64,000 nt of DNA from Virgibacillus_R byunsanensis. Its GTDB lineage: Bacteria; Bacillota; Bacilli; Bacillales; Amphibacillaceae. Position 1 is the stretch's first letter, and the number at the start of each line of letters is the position of its first letter. The position numbers and the translations under genes are program-made. Shown piece by piece: positions 1 to 8,933 of this stretch. The notes under the pieces were generated by a model. It was not told the DNA's origin. It saw nothing but the letters and a program-made list of their open reading frames with translations, and did not search any database. The stretch lies in contig NZ_JBHTKJ010000039.1 of assembly GCF_042675965.1 (NCBI RefSeq), positions 1 through 64,000 of the forward strand, given 5' to 3'.

Positions 1-347
1 CATACATTTAAAATACCACAGTGAAAGACACCATTGTAGGGGTAAAATTATATACTTTCTTATCTTTGAACAAAAGCTAGAAGCACCTTGAAAGACACGA
101 CAAGCATAAGCAGGTCACGTAGTGTGGATGCCTTTACCAAAGTCGAACTGCTTAATGTCCCCGAGTGTCTAGGCGCTGGAGCTGAACGTGGCTGATTCTG
201 TAGATAAATATACATAACTTTCAAGTTATACTTTCTTTACTTATTAGAAAACATGGCATATCGCCAAGCCTTAATGGCGAATGCATTAGATGCACTTGCC
301 TACTAAGTGGCCAGTGTTCATATTGTACAACTGGTCACTATACTGTG
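1..347. repeat. Intergenic region with two repeat units
   Basis: No gene is visible here. Positions 87-236 hold a unit of about 150 bp that recurs at 28089-28240 (shared landmarks: ACCTTGAAAGACACGACAAG at the left, GAGTGTCTAGGCGC in the middle, TGTAGATAAATATACAT at the right). Positions 49-92 also match 5372-5414. Positions 243-300 hold a 57-bp unit that recurs at 5302-5359 and contains a small GGC/GCC dyad. These are dispersed intergenic repeats of unknown function. Confidence 0.8.
306..339. terminator. Hairpin downstream of the GGDEF gene
   Basis: Ten-base arms AGTGGCCAGT and ACTGGTCACT (one G-T pair) enclose a 14-nt loop just past the stop of the leftward GGDEF gene. No U-tract follows, so a termination role is an inference from position. 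Confidence 0.4.
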
Positions 348-2084
348 TTAAGATGTTTTCATTTCTTCATATACTGCTACTTTATTTCTACCTTTTTGCT
401 TGGCACCGATATACATCGCCCTATCTGCATGACGAATTAACTCACTAGGTGTATCACAATGATCTGGATAACTAGCAACCCCAATGCTTGCAGTAATATA
501 AATTTGAATAGTCTCATTATGACTAAATATATGGTTATGAACAGAAAATGCGGTATTAGATATGGTTTGCCGTAACGATTCAGCGATAGAAGAAGCCTTT
601 TCCTGATTCACATGCGGAAGAAAGACGACAAATTCCTCCCCACCATATCTTGCAATTACTCCTGATCCGCCAACTCTATTTTGCAAAAGTTGCGCCATCT
701 GACATAATACTTCATTACCTGCTTCATGACCATATGTGTCATTTGTCATTTTAAAATGATCCAAATCCAACAAAATCAGGGAAAAATATTCTTCTTCCTG
801 AACACGATTTGTAACCGTTTCAAAATATTTTTCCAACATATCTTCGAAGTAACGATAGTTGTATAACTGCGTTAAACCGTCTTTTTCACTTTTGGATTTC
901 GTTTCCTCATAGTTTCTTGCATTCTCAACAGCCACGCCCAAATAATTAGTTAATATATCTAATAATTGAAAATGAAATTTTTCATATGCTTTCCTCTGTC
1001 TTGAAACAATGGTTACTACACCTTTAATATTGTCACCATATTCAACGGGTAATGATAATACACTTTCACTATCAACTGGAATTTTAGAGCTTTTAAATGA
1101 TGACCATTCTTTTCTACGCTTAAACATTATTGGCTCACCTGAATACCATACTTTTCCACTAATTGCTTCATTTTTTTCTAATAGCGAATGATCTGATTCA
1201 GTGTTGTGATTAACATCATAATATTGTTTCAGTTCTAATGTATCCCCATCATCACTTACAGTATAAATATAGGCATAATCTATTGGTAATAGATTTGTAA
1301 TTTGCTCAATAAAGACATCATAAACTTGTGTAACTTCTAAACGTTTTGCTAACTGATGACCGATATCACTCGTGCGTTCTAAATATTTATTAATTTTTTG
1401 ATAGGAATAAAGAAGCATTAGTATTACTGAAATAAATACAAATGGTATGCCCATAAATACAATAGCTGAGCGACCTATTTCTGAGTATAGTACTAATAAG
1501 ACAAAACCAACCGGAATAACTAAAAGAGACGAGGTAAACTCCCAAATTAGTCCTCTATCAAACAACTTAACTTTCCTTTTATAGAAAAATGAATCGATCA
1601 TTTTGTTTAAAAACTGGTTTACAATAAAAACAGTTATTGCATATCCAAAAATCGCCACAATCTCTCCACTGCTTTGATAATCGACAGCACCATGCTCTCC
1701 ACCAATTAATGTATAAACACCTGCAGCTATTATCGATATAATTGAAAACATAAGCATATTTAAAGGGAAACGATATGCATCCTTTTTTGATAGACCAATC
1801 GTTAATAAAACAATTATAATGGCAAGTTGCGTTAGTATAATTTCTACGAAAAGTCCAAAAGTCAGAAATACAGCAAGGCTGATTCCATTAACAAAAAATA
1901 TTTGATTATTATTTATAGTTAAAGGGAATAGAGCTACAATACACATAAAAATAGCAAATAAAACTATATCTATAAGTTGTCCATCGACATTTATGTAATA
2001 GTACTCATAGGATAACCACAAAATGAATGGCCACAATACACAACTAGCAATCCATAGCATATATATCTTTCGTTTTGCTACCAT
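348..2084 (-). CDS. Membrane GAF-GGDEF diguanylate cyclase
   Basis: The product (578 aa) has about seven hydrophobic segments in the first 230 residues, then a GAF-like sensory domain (about 250-400) and a C-terminal GGDEF domain (about 410-570) with an intact RYGGEEF active-site motif and the DGLTQLYN entry motif. The family condenses two GTP into cyclic di-GMP at the inner membrane face. The position that would hold the RxxD inhibitory site before the GGEEF motif reads GxxG, so product inhibition through that site is unlikely. I chose the ATG at 2084 over an upstream in-frame TTG at 2090 because AGGAG lies 8-9 nt before the ATG and only 3 nt before the TTG. No phosphodiesterase gene is nearby, so the partner and the signal are unknown. 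Confidence 0.88.
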   Translation of the reverse strand: MVAKRKIYMLWIASCVLWPFILWLSYEYYYINVDGQLIDIVLFAIFMCIVALFPLTINNNQIFFVNGISLAVFLTFGLFVEIILTQLAIIIVLLTIGLSKKDAYRFPLNMLMFSIISIIAAGVYTLIGGEHGAVDYQSSGEIVAIFGYAITVFIVNQFLNKMIDSFFYKRKVKLFDRGLIWEFTSSLLVIPVGFVLLVLYSEIGRSAIVFMGIPFVFISVILMLLYSYQKINKYLERTSDIGHQLAKRLEVTQVYDVFIEQITNLLPIDYAYIYTVSDDGDTLELKQYYDVNHNTESDHSLLEKNEAISGKVWYSGEPIMFKRRKEWSSFKSSKIPVDSESVLSLPVEYGDNIKGVVTIVSRQRKAYEKFHFQLLDILTNYLGVAVENARNYEETKSKSEKDGLTQLYNYRYFEDMLEKYFETVTNRVQEEEYFSLILLDLDHFKMTNDTYGHEAGNEVLCQMAQLLQNRVGGSGVIARYGGEEFVVFLPHVNQEKASSIAESLRQTISNTAFSVHNHIFSHNETIQIYITASIGVASYPDHCDTPSELIRHADRAMYIGAKQKGRNKVAVYEEMKTS

Positions 2085-2184
2085 TTGCAAAAACTCCTAT
2101 CCATAGCTAATTTTAACTATAAATCAACTGTGACTATAGACTCATTTTGTTAAAAATTTCAGAAAAATATATAAACCTATCATA

Positions 2185-3483
2185 CTACAATCCATCTATC
2201 TTTTCAAAATGTTTTCTAACAGTTGCAATAAAGTGTAATGATCCTGTGAAAAAGTAACAATCATTACTATTAGCAGGATCATAATCTAACTTTTTAACAA
2301 TTGATTCCCAATCTGAAACAAAGAATTTACCTTTGTTATTAGCTAGTTGATACAGGCTATCTGCCTTAACTGCTCTTGGATGATCAAAAGTAGTTAATAT
2401 AATGGTTGAAAAATACGGGCTTAACTCATGAAGCATTTTCTCTATGTCTTTGTCTTTAAATACAGCAAAAACAAGATGCTTTTTACGATCTTTATATTTC
2501 GTAAGGACTGTTTCTATGAATGTTTTGACACCTGCTAGATTATGTGCACCATCTAAGATAATAGTTGGATCGTTTCGAATTATTTCAAATCTCCCATGTA
2601 TTCTGGTACGGTAAATTCCTTCTAGAGCCTGTTGCCAATCCACCGCCATCCCACTTTGCTTTAACAGATCTAGTCCCATAATTGCTAAAGAACTATTCAT
2701 TACTTGGTGTTTACCATGCATTTGAATGGTAACATCTACTGATAGTTGTGAATTAGAACTCCATTTATATGATTGGGTAGTTGGTGTCTGCTCTATTAAC
2801 TTATATTGAAAATACTCCGTCAATTGATACATAGGAGAATTTTTAATCTGAGCTTCTCTACTCATGACAGTTAGTGCGGGCTCTTCTATTTCACCAATAA
2901 CAACGGGTACTTTTTCTTTTATAATTCCAGCTTTATGATAAGCAATTTCTTCTAATCCATGTCCTAAAAAAGCAGTATGATCTTGTGAAACATTTGTTAT
3001 AATAGATAAAATGGGTTGGAAGCAATTAGTTGTGTCTTCCCTGCCTCCCATTCCTGTCTCTATTATTGCGATATCAGTTTTATCTGCAAAATAAACAAAT
3101 GCTAACGCGGTAATGATTTCAAATTCAGTTGGACTGTTGTCCGCTTTATCCATTTTATCTATAGCAGGGTACATCTCATTCATAACCTTTATAAACTCAT
3201 CCTCAGTTATTTTAGAATGATCAATACATACATGACCGGTTAGACCATGTAAACTGGGAGATGTAAAGACACCAACACGGTAATGGTTAAATAAAAGTCC
3301 CTGTTTAAGATATTGAATGGTAGATCCTTTGCCGTTTGTGCCAGCAACATGAATCATTTTTATTTTATCCTGTGGATTATTTAGTAGTTCCAATAAACCA
3401 TTTATTCTATCTAGACCTGGTTTAATACCTAGATTCTTTCTATTATTAAAAAAGAATTCTACAGCTTGAAAACTTTTGAACAT
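2185..3483 (-). CDS. folC: Folylpolyglutamate synthase / dihydrofolate synthase
   Basis: The product (432 aa, usual FolC length) carries the Mur-ligase-type P-loop GTNGKGST near residue 48, the METGMGGREDTTN-like segment (here IETGMGGREDTTN), and the ILDGAHN motif in the C-terminal domain. It adds glutamates to tetrahydrofolate in the cytoplasm. In Bacillus folC follows valS directly; here the two are separated by a rightward ATP-grasp gene pair and repeats. The start ATG at 3483 has only a weak GTGG-type ribosome site. The intergenic space to the divergent ATP-grasp gene is 69 bp, so both promoters must share it. Confidence 0.93.
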   Translation of the reverse strand: MFKSFQAVEFFFNNRKNLGIKPGLDRINGLLELLNNPQDKIKMIHVAGTNGKGSTIQYLKQGLLFNHYRVGVFTSPSLHGLTGHVCIDHSKITEDEFIKVMNEMYPAIDKMDKADNSPTEFEIITALAFVYFADKTDIAIIETGMGGREDTTNCFQPILSIITNVSQDHTAFLGHGLEEIAYHKAGIIKEKVPVVIGEIEEPALTVMSREAQIKNSPMYQLTEYFQYKLIEQTPTTQSYKWSSNSQLSVDVTIQMHGKHQVMNSSLAIMGLDLLKQSGMAVDWQQALEGIYRTRIHGRFEIIRNDPTIILDGAHNLAGVKTFIETVLTKYKDRKKHLVFAVFKDKDIEKMLHELSPYFSTIILTTFDHPRAVKADSLYQLANNKGKFFVSDWESIVKKLDYDPANSNDCYFFTGSLHFIATVRKHFEKIDGL

Positions 3484-3552
3484 AGTAACACCACTTTTCT
3501 TTGCAATTTTAACCTTAAAAGTATATCAAATATTATCTGAAAGGAAATAACA

Positions 3553-4452
3553 ATGAGCTTACACGGATGGATTATTTATAATGGCCATTTACCTGCTACA
3601 AAGTTTTTAGACTTTGCCGAATGGTTACAGCTATCTGCATCAAACAAAAATATTACTACTCAAATTATAAAAAATAATGAATTGCTTTCGGTATTGAGTT
3701 CCGATTCACTTGATATAGTACAGGAAATTATTATAGATCTACCGGATTTTGTCATTTTTACAGATAAGGATATTTATTTAGCGAAACAACTCGAATTATT
3801 AGGAGTTCGCGTATTTAATTCCGCACAATCTATAGCTGTTAGTGATGACAAAATTGCTACTTATCAAATACTAGCACAACACCGATTACCGATTCCAAAA
3901 ACCATTATTTCACCGAAGATTTTCTCTAACTTAAACCAAATTGATATTGGATTTTCTGATAAAATTGTGAAAATTCTGGGGTTCCCTATGATCATAAAAG
4001 AAGCTTATGGTTCTTTTGGCGAACAGGTTTATATAGTTAAAACAGTTGATGAGATGACCAAAAAGGTACGTGAGTTGGCAGGGAAACCTTTTATTTTCCA
4101 GGAGTTTATCGACTCTAGTTATGGTAAGGACATACGCTTACACGTAGTCGGTAATCAAGTTGTTGCAAGTATGCTACGAACCGCATCGAATGATTTTAGA
4201 GCAAATGTTTCTGCAGGCGGTACTATGGAACCATATTTCCCATCATCTTTCGAAAGGGAAACAGCAATTGCAGCAACAAAAGCCATTGGAGCCGATTTTG
4301 CCGGGGTAGATTTATTATTTGGTCCAAATCAAACACCTATCATCTGTGAAATTAATTCAAATGCACATATTCGCAATATGTACGACTGCACAAACATTAA
4401 TGTAGCTGATTATATTATCGACTATATTACGGATTGGTTTGAGCATAAATGA
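3553..4452 (+). CDS. RimK-like ATP-grasp ligase, first of a tandem pair
   Basis: The product (299 aa) begins with a GWIIYNG motif shared with its neighbour and has the ATP-grasp domain from about residue 95: the lysine segment MIIKEAYGSFGEQVY, the adenine-binding segment FIFQEFIDSSYGKDIRLHVV, and the metal-binding GVDLLF and CEINSNA motifs (E-x-N as in RimK). RimK/LysX enzymes join an amino acid to a carboxylate through an acyl phosphate. The substrate here is unknown. A GAAAGGAAAT ribosome site precedes the ATG. The stop overlaps the next start (ATGA), so the two are translationally coupled. The pair is divergent from folC and lies between folC and valS, an unusual place, which suggests insertion into a conserved segment. 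Confidence 0.85.
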   Translation: MSLHGWIIYNGHLPATKFLDFAEWLQLSASNKNITTQIIKNNELLSVLSSDSLDIVQEIIIDLPDFVIFTDKDIYLAKQLELLGVRVFNSAQSIAVSDDKIATYQILAQHRLPIPKTIISPKIFSNLNQIDIGFSDKIVKILGFPMIIKEAYGSFGEQVYIVKTVDEMTKKVRELAGKPFIFQEFIDSSYGKDIRLHVVGNQVVASMLRTASNDFRANVSAGGTMEPYFPSSFERETAIAATKAIGADFAGVDLLFGPNQTPIICEINSNAHIRNMYDCTNINVADYIIDYITDWFEHK

Positions 4453-5300
4453 AAAAAGGATGGATCATTTACAGAAAGAATGACGCTCAACAAAATAAAG
4501 CATATATTGAATGGTTTATAGAAGAAGCCTTTAAGCAAAATATGTCGCTAGAACTCGTTCTACGTGAGAATATAACTATAGGCATTCGAGACAATAAACA
4601 ATCTGTTTTTGTACATAATGAACCAGCTTACCTGCCGACATTTGCAATTGTAAGAACCATCGAATCCCTATTAAATTTACATTTGGAAACACTTGGAGTA
4701 CAAGTGTTTAATTCATCAATCATTTCTAATATATGTAATAACAAAGCCTTAACACATCATAAAGTTAGTTCGCTGCAAGTTCCTATGGTTGATACAATAT
4801 TCACCCATAAAAGTGATGTCTTTGAAAGTCCACCTCTTCCTTTTCCATTTGTTCTAAAAGAAACGAGTGGCAGAGGAGGAAAACAAGTGCATTATATTAA
4901 AGATACTAAAGACTGGCAGAGATCGCTAGCTTTAATTACTACAAGTGATATTATTATACAATCCTGTAATGTGAAACTCGGTAAAGATGTACGTGTTTTT
5001 GTAGTAGGCAATGAAATTATTGGAGCCGTGCTGCGAGAAAGCACAAACGATTTCCGAGCCAACTTTAAACTTGGTGGAACTGCTAAGCTGTATCACCTTT
5101 TACCAACTGAAGAGATGTTGGTAAATAAAATAATTACCCATTTTGACTTTGGGATGGTAGGCATTGATTTTCTTATCGATCACAGTGGGAACTTTTTATT
5201 TAATGAGATTGAAGATATTGTTGGATCCAGAACTCTTAGTGCCGTTAGTAATAGTAATATCGTACAAAAATATGTGACACATATTAAAAATAATATCTAA
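4449..5300 (+). CDS. RimK-like ATP-grasp ligase, second of a tandem pair
   Basis: The product (283 aa) is a paralogue of the preceding protein: GWIIYRK start, FVLKETSGRGGKQVHYI lysine/glycine loop, IIIQSCNVKLGKDVRVFVVG, the DFRANFKLGG segment shared with the first protein (there DFRANVSAGG), and GIDFLID. The last metal site reads NEIEDIVG, so the E-x-N of the partner is E-x-E here. This may change metal geometry or substrate. It overlaps the upstream gene by 4 nt and has no separate ribosome site, consistent with coupled expression and perhaps a two-enzyme pathway or heteromer. No substrate can be assigned. Directly after the stop the intergenic repeats begin. Confidence 0.85.
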   Translation: MKKGWIIYRKNDAQQNKAYIEWFIEEAFKQNMSLELVLRENITIGIRDNKQSVFVHNEPAYLPTFAIVRTIESLLNLHLETLGVQVFNSSIISNICNNKALTHHKVSSLQVPMVDTIFTHKSDVFESPPLPFPFVLKETSGRGGKQVHYIKDTKDWQRSLALITTSDIIIQSCNVKLGKDVRVFVVGNEIIGAVLRESTNDFRANFKLGGTAKLYHLLPTEEMLVNKIITHFDFGMVGIDFLIDHSGNFLFNEIEDIVGSRTLSAVSNSNIVQKYVTHIKNNI

Positions 5301-5301
5301 C

Positions 5302-5600
5302 ATTAGAAAACTTGGCTTATCAACAAGCCTTAATGGTGAAAGCCTTAGTTGCACTTAGGTAGATTAGAAAGTTATATACTTTCTTTACTTTGAACAAAAG
5401 CTAGAAGCGCCCTTACAGGCTAAGTTATCCACGTCCTTGAAAAAGACAATACTTTTTCTGCGTGCGATGTTTTTTCAGGGAAGTTTTCCTTATCCTGTGG
5501 CGTCATGGTACTAGTACGTCCTCGAAAAAGGAGTTCGTTTTTTCATCGCTGTCGAAGCTGGACGTGACTTACACAGTCAATAAATTATCAACGGGCTCCA
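5302..5600. repeat. Composite intergenic repeat
   Basis: 5302-5359 is the second copy of the 57-bp unit seen at 243-300 (ATTAGAAAAC start, CAAGCCTTAATGG core). 5372-5414 matches 49-92. The sequence ends in GAAGCTGGACGTGACT (5564-5580), similar to the right side of the 150-bp units near 175-195 and 28180-28200. The interior differs from the other copies and contains AT-rich dyads. No ORF is seen. Confidence 0.75.
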
Positions 5601-5623
5601 AATTTTATTATTCCTAAGCTACT

Positions 5624-5663
5624 AAAAAGAGGAATTTCATAAATTGATGAAATTCCTCTTTTT
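5624..5663 (-). terminator. Rho-independent terminator of valS
   Basis: A 17-bp stem (AAAAAGAGGAATTTCAT with its complement) and a 6-nt loop lie just past the valS stop. The U-rich tail falls on the leftward transcript. Confidence 0.85.
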
Positions 5664-5666
5664 GTA

Positions 5667-8312
5667 TTATGATTTTAATTCTGCTAGTCGTGCTTTAACC
5701 TTTGCATGCTTTTCAAGATAATCTTGCTCTTTTTGTTTTTCTTCATCTACCACAGCTTGTGGTGCTTTTTTAACAAAGCCATCGTTAGCTAATTTCTTCT
5801 GAACTCGCTCCACTTCTTTTGACCACTTATCTAATTCTTTTTCCAAGCGATTAATTTCTTTATCAAAGTCAATCAATCCTTCAAGTGGAAGGAACAATTC
5901 AGCTCCTGTTACAACAGCTGACATTGCTTTATCTAATGCATCAACTTTAACAGCGATGGTTAGTTCACTGGTATTACAGAAACGCTCTAGGTAGTGACGG
6001 TTGATTTCAAGTTCATCAACAATTGCTTCGTTTTCTCCTTGAATCAGTAGACTAATTTGTTTTGACATTGGTGTATCAACTTCAGATCGAATATTACGTA
6101 CTGCCTTAATAATAGCTACTAGTCGTTTCATTTGTTTTGAAGCTATTTCATCATGAAATTCATCCTGTACTTTAGGCCATGCAGCAACTGTAATCGACTT
6201 ACCCTGATGTGGCAATTGCTGCCAGATTTCTTCCGTTATGAATGGCATGTATGGATGGAGCATACGCATTGTTTGATCTAATACATAGGCTAAAACAGAT
6301 CTCGTCGTTTTCTTTTTAGCTTCGTCTTCACCATATAGTGGCAATTTAGCCATTTCAATATACCAATCACATAATTCATCCCAAATGAAATTATATAGAT
6401 GGCGACCCGCTTCACCAAACTCATATTTATTCGTGTTTTTCGTTACTTGTTCAATCGTTTCATTTAAGCGAGTTAAAATCCATTTATCTGCTAATGACTT
6501 TTCGCCTGATAAATCGATATCCTCGTATTTGAAATCTTGCATATTCATTAATGAAAAACGAGATGCGTTCCACACTTTGTTTGCGAAGTTCCATGTGGCC
6601 TCAATTTTCTCCCAATGAAAACGTAAATCTTGACCTGGTGTTGATCCTGTTAGTAGGAAGTATCGTAGTGAATCAGCACCGTATTTTTCAATTACATCCA
6701 TAGGGTCGACGCCATTTCCTAGTGACTTACTCATTTTCCGTCCTTCTGCATCCCGAATTAAACCATGTATTAAAACATCTTTAAATGGTCTTTTCCCCGT
6801 AAACTCTTTCGCTTGGAAAATCATTCGTGCAACCCAGAAAAAGATAATATCATACCCCGTTACTAATACATCTGTAGGGAAGTGTCTTTTAAAATCTTTT
6901 GCATCCGTATCTGGCCAGCCCATTGTAGAAAATGGCCATAAAGCAGATGAAAACCACGTATCTAAGACATCTTCATCCTGACTCCAATTTTCAATATCAC
7001 TAGGAGCCTCTTTACCAACATATAGTTCATTTGTTTCTTTATGATACCAAGCAGGTATCCGGTGTCCCCACCACAGCTGACGGGAAATACACCAATCACG
7101 AATATTTTCCATCCAATGTAAATACGTCCGTTCAAAACGGTCGGGCACAAAATTAACTTTGTCATCACCTTGTTGTAACTCAATTGCTTCATCAGCTAAT
7201 GGCTGCATATTCACAAACCACTGTGTTGATAAGTACGGTTCAACAACAGCCCCACTACGTTCTGAATGACCTACTTGATGCGTACGTTCTTCAATCTCAA
7301 ATAATACCTGTTGTTCTTGAAGATCCTTTACAATTTGCTTGCGGCATTCAAATCGATCAAGTCCTTCGTATTTACCAGCATTTTGATTCATGGACCCATC
7401 TTCATTCATAACAAGTACTCGTTCTAAATTATGACGGTTTCCAATTTCAAAATCATTTGGGTCATGAGCAGGTGTGATTTTTACAGCTCCAGAACCTAAC
7501 TCCATATCAACATAATCATCTGCAACAATTTCAATTTCACGTCCAACAATGGGCAGTTTCACTTTTTTACCAACAAAGTGTTTGTAACGTTCGTCTGTAG
7601 GATGAACGGCAACTGCGGTATCACCTAACATAGTTTCTGGGCGAGTGGTTGCAATTTCAATCGTTTCATCACTGTCTAGAATGGGATAGCGCATGTGGTA
7701 AAACTTACCTTGAACTTCTTCGTAGATTACCTCAATATCAGATAATGCTGTCTTTGTTTTGGGATCCCAATTTATAATATATTCCCCACGATAAATTAAA
7801 CCTTTTTCATATAATTTAACAAATACTTCCCGTACTGCGTTGGATAACCCATCATCCAACGTAAATCGTTCTCTGGAATAATCGAGTCCAAGACCCAACT
7901 TTTCCCATTGTGAGCGAATGAAATCAGCATATTCCTCTTTCCAGTCCCAAGCAGTTTCTAAAAACTTTTCACGCCCTAAATCATAACGATTTTTACCTTG
8001 TTCTTTTAACTTTCCCTCTACTTTTGCTTGTGTTGCTATTCCTGCGTGGTCCATACCGGGCAACCATAGTACATCATAACCCTGCATTCGTTTCATGCGG
8101 GAAATCGTATCCTGCATGGTTGTATCCCATGCATGCCCTAAATGTAATCGTCCAGTTACATTCGGTGGAGGAATAACAATCGTATACGGTTCTTTTTCTT
8201 CATCTCCTGTTGCTTCAAAAAACTTTCCATCTACCCAAAACTTGTATCGTCCCTCTTCAATTTCTTGCGGATTGTACTTTGTTGGCATAGAAATCTTCTG
8301 TTCATCACTCAA
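5667..8312 (-). CDS. valS: Valyl-tRNA synthetase
   Basis: Class I synthetase of 881 aa charging tRNA-Val. It shows the HIGH-type motif PNVTGRLHLGHAWD near residue 45, the CP1 editing domain (TTRPETMLGDTAVAVHP), the KMSKSLGN signature near residue 515, the anticodon-binding domain and a C-terminal coiled coil typical of ValS. I chose a TTG start at 8312: AAAGGAGG lies 8 nt upstream and the protein then begins SDEQKISMPTKYNP. An in-frame ATG at 8351 lies inside the T-box terminator hairpin and has no ribosome site. Expression is controlled by the upstream T-box. Confidence 0.95.
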   Translation of the reverse strand: MSDEQKISMPTKYNPQEIEEGRYKFWVDGKFFEATGDEEKEPYTIVIPPPNVTGRLHLGHAWDTTMQDTISRMKRMQGYDVLWLPGMDHAGIATQAKVEGKLKEQGKNRYDLGREKFLETAWDWKEEYADFIRSQWEKLGLGLDYSRERFTLDDGLSNAVREVFVKLYEKGLIYRGEYIINWDPKTKTALSDIEVIYEEVQGKFYHMRYPILDSDETIEIATTRPETMLGDTAVAVHPTDERYKHFVGKKVKLPIVGREIEIVADDYVDMELGSGAVKITPAHDPNDFEIGNRHNLERVLVMNEDGSMNQNAGKYEGLDRFECRKQIVKDLQEQQVLFEIEERTHQVGHSERSGAVVEPYLSTQWFVNMQPLADEAIELQQGDDKVNFVPDRFERTYLHWMENIRDWCISRQLWWGHRIPAWYHKETNELYVGKEAPSDIENWSQDEDVLDTWFSSALWPFSTMGWPDTDAKDFKRHFPTDVLVTGYDIIFFWVARMIFQAKEFTGKRPFKDVLIHGLIRDAEGRKMSKSLGNGVDPMDVIEKYGADSLRYFLLTGSTPGQDLRFHWEKIEATWNFANKVWNASRFSLMNMQDFKYEDIDLSGEKSLADKWILTRLNETIEQVTKNTNKYEFGEAGRHLYNFIWDELCDWYIEMAKLPLYGEDEAKKKTTRSVLAYVLDQTMRMLHPYMPFITEEIWQQLPHQGKSITVAAWPKVQDEFHDEIASKQMKRLVAIIKAVRNIRSEVDTPMSKQISLLIQGENEAIVDELEINRHYLERFCNTSELTIAVKVDALDKAMSAVVTGAELFLPLEGLIDFDKEINRLEKELDKWSKEVERVQKKLANDGFVKKAPQAVVDEEKQKEQDYLEKHAKVKARLAELKS

Positions 8313-8334
8313 CCTTAATTCCTCCTTTAACAAT

Positions 8335-8610
8335 AAAAAAACCCAATCCATCCTATAAAAAGGACGAAAAGGGTATTATTCCGTGGTACCACCTTTGTTT
8401 ACAAGTCAGTAACAACTTGCACACTCATTAAATTTAGTAACGGAAATTATCCGGCATTTCTTCTACTCTATTCAAAGAAGCAGCATCAAGGGCGACCTTC
8501 CAAAATAATGTTTCCTGGGAAATTTTCAGCTCACGATTTCCCTCTCTTTAGGTGATTATTTTGTACTCTTCCCTATCATCACATTTCAAATATTCTATTC
8601 CTACTATCTA
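8335..8610 (-). promoter_or_regulatory. T-box leader of valS
   Basis: The antiterminator T-box reads AAAGGTGGTACCACGG on the minus strand (8381-8396). It is followed by a terminator helix (8342-8373, CCCTTTTCGTCCT pairing with AGGATGGATTGGG through an internal loop) and a U-run. Stem I lies at about 8420-8590. A GUC triplet at 8494-8496 (in GAAGGTCGCC) is the best valine specifier candidate; its place in the specifier loop is my inference. Uncharged tRNA-Val would stabilise the antiterminator and allow valS transcription. Confidence 0.93.
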
Positions 8611-8616
8611 TATAAC

Positions 8617-8645
8617 ATTTTATCGATAAATGGATATAAAATCAA
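8617..8645 (-). promoter_or_regulatory. Sigma-A promoter of the valS leader
   Basis: On the minus strand TTGATT (8640-8645), a 17-nt spacer and TAAAAT (8617-8622) precede the T-box leader by a few bases. Confidence 0.6.
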
Positions 8646-8744
8646 CTGTTAGTATACGTATTGCACAAAACACATGTATGTATACATATTATATTAAATA
8701 ATAACGAACAAGTGAAATGAATTTTGAAAAAAGAGGTGATTGAG

Positions 8745-8933
8745 TTGGCAAGATACTATCGTTATAGGTTACCACCTTGGGCAAGAAATTGCATTATAGT
8801 TGTGGAAAGAGTTACGTTACCTATCTTAATTTTCCAATTAATTCGTACGTTGCTTTTTCCTTCGTCATTAGATGTTTTCTTATTAGGAATCTTGGTAGGA
8901 ATATTTATTGCCTTTTATTTAGAATGGATTTAG
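8745..8933 (+). CDS. Small membrane protein of unknown function
   Basis: The product (62 aa) is basic at its N terminus (ARYYRYRLPPWARN) and has two hydrophobic segments, at about 19-38 and 41-60. I chose the TTG at 8745 because AAGAGGTG lies 6 nt upstream; an earlier in-frame TTG at 8724 lacks such a site. The gene is convergent with the ysxE-type gene and overlaps its stop by 4 nt. I do not recognise a family. It could be a sporulation-associated small protein given its neighbours, but nothing in the sequence shows that. Confidence 0.6.
   Translation: MARYYRYRLPPWARNCIIVVERVTLPILIFQLIRTLLFPSSLDVFLLGILVGIFIAFYLEWI

Noticed and set aside
8313..8351. Upstream ATG start for valS
   Set aside because: It sits inside the T-box terminator helix without a ribosome site; the TTG at 8312 has a good site and gives the family N terminus.
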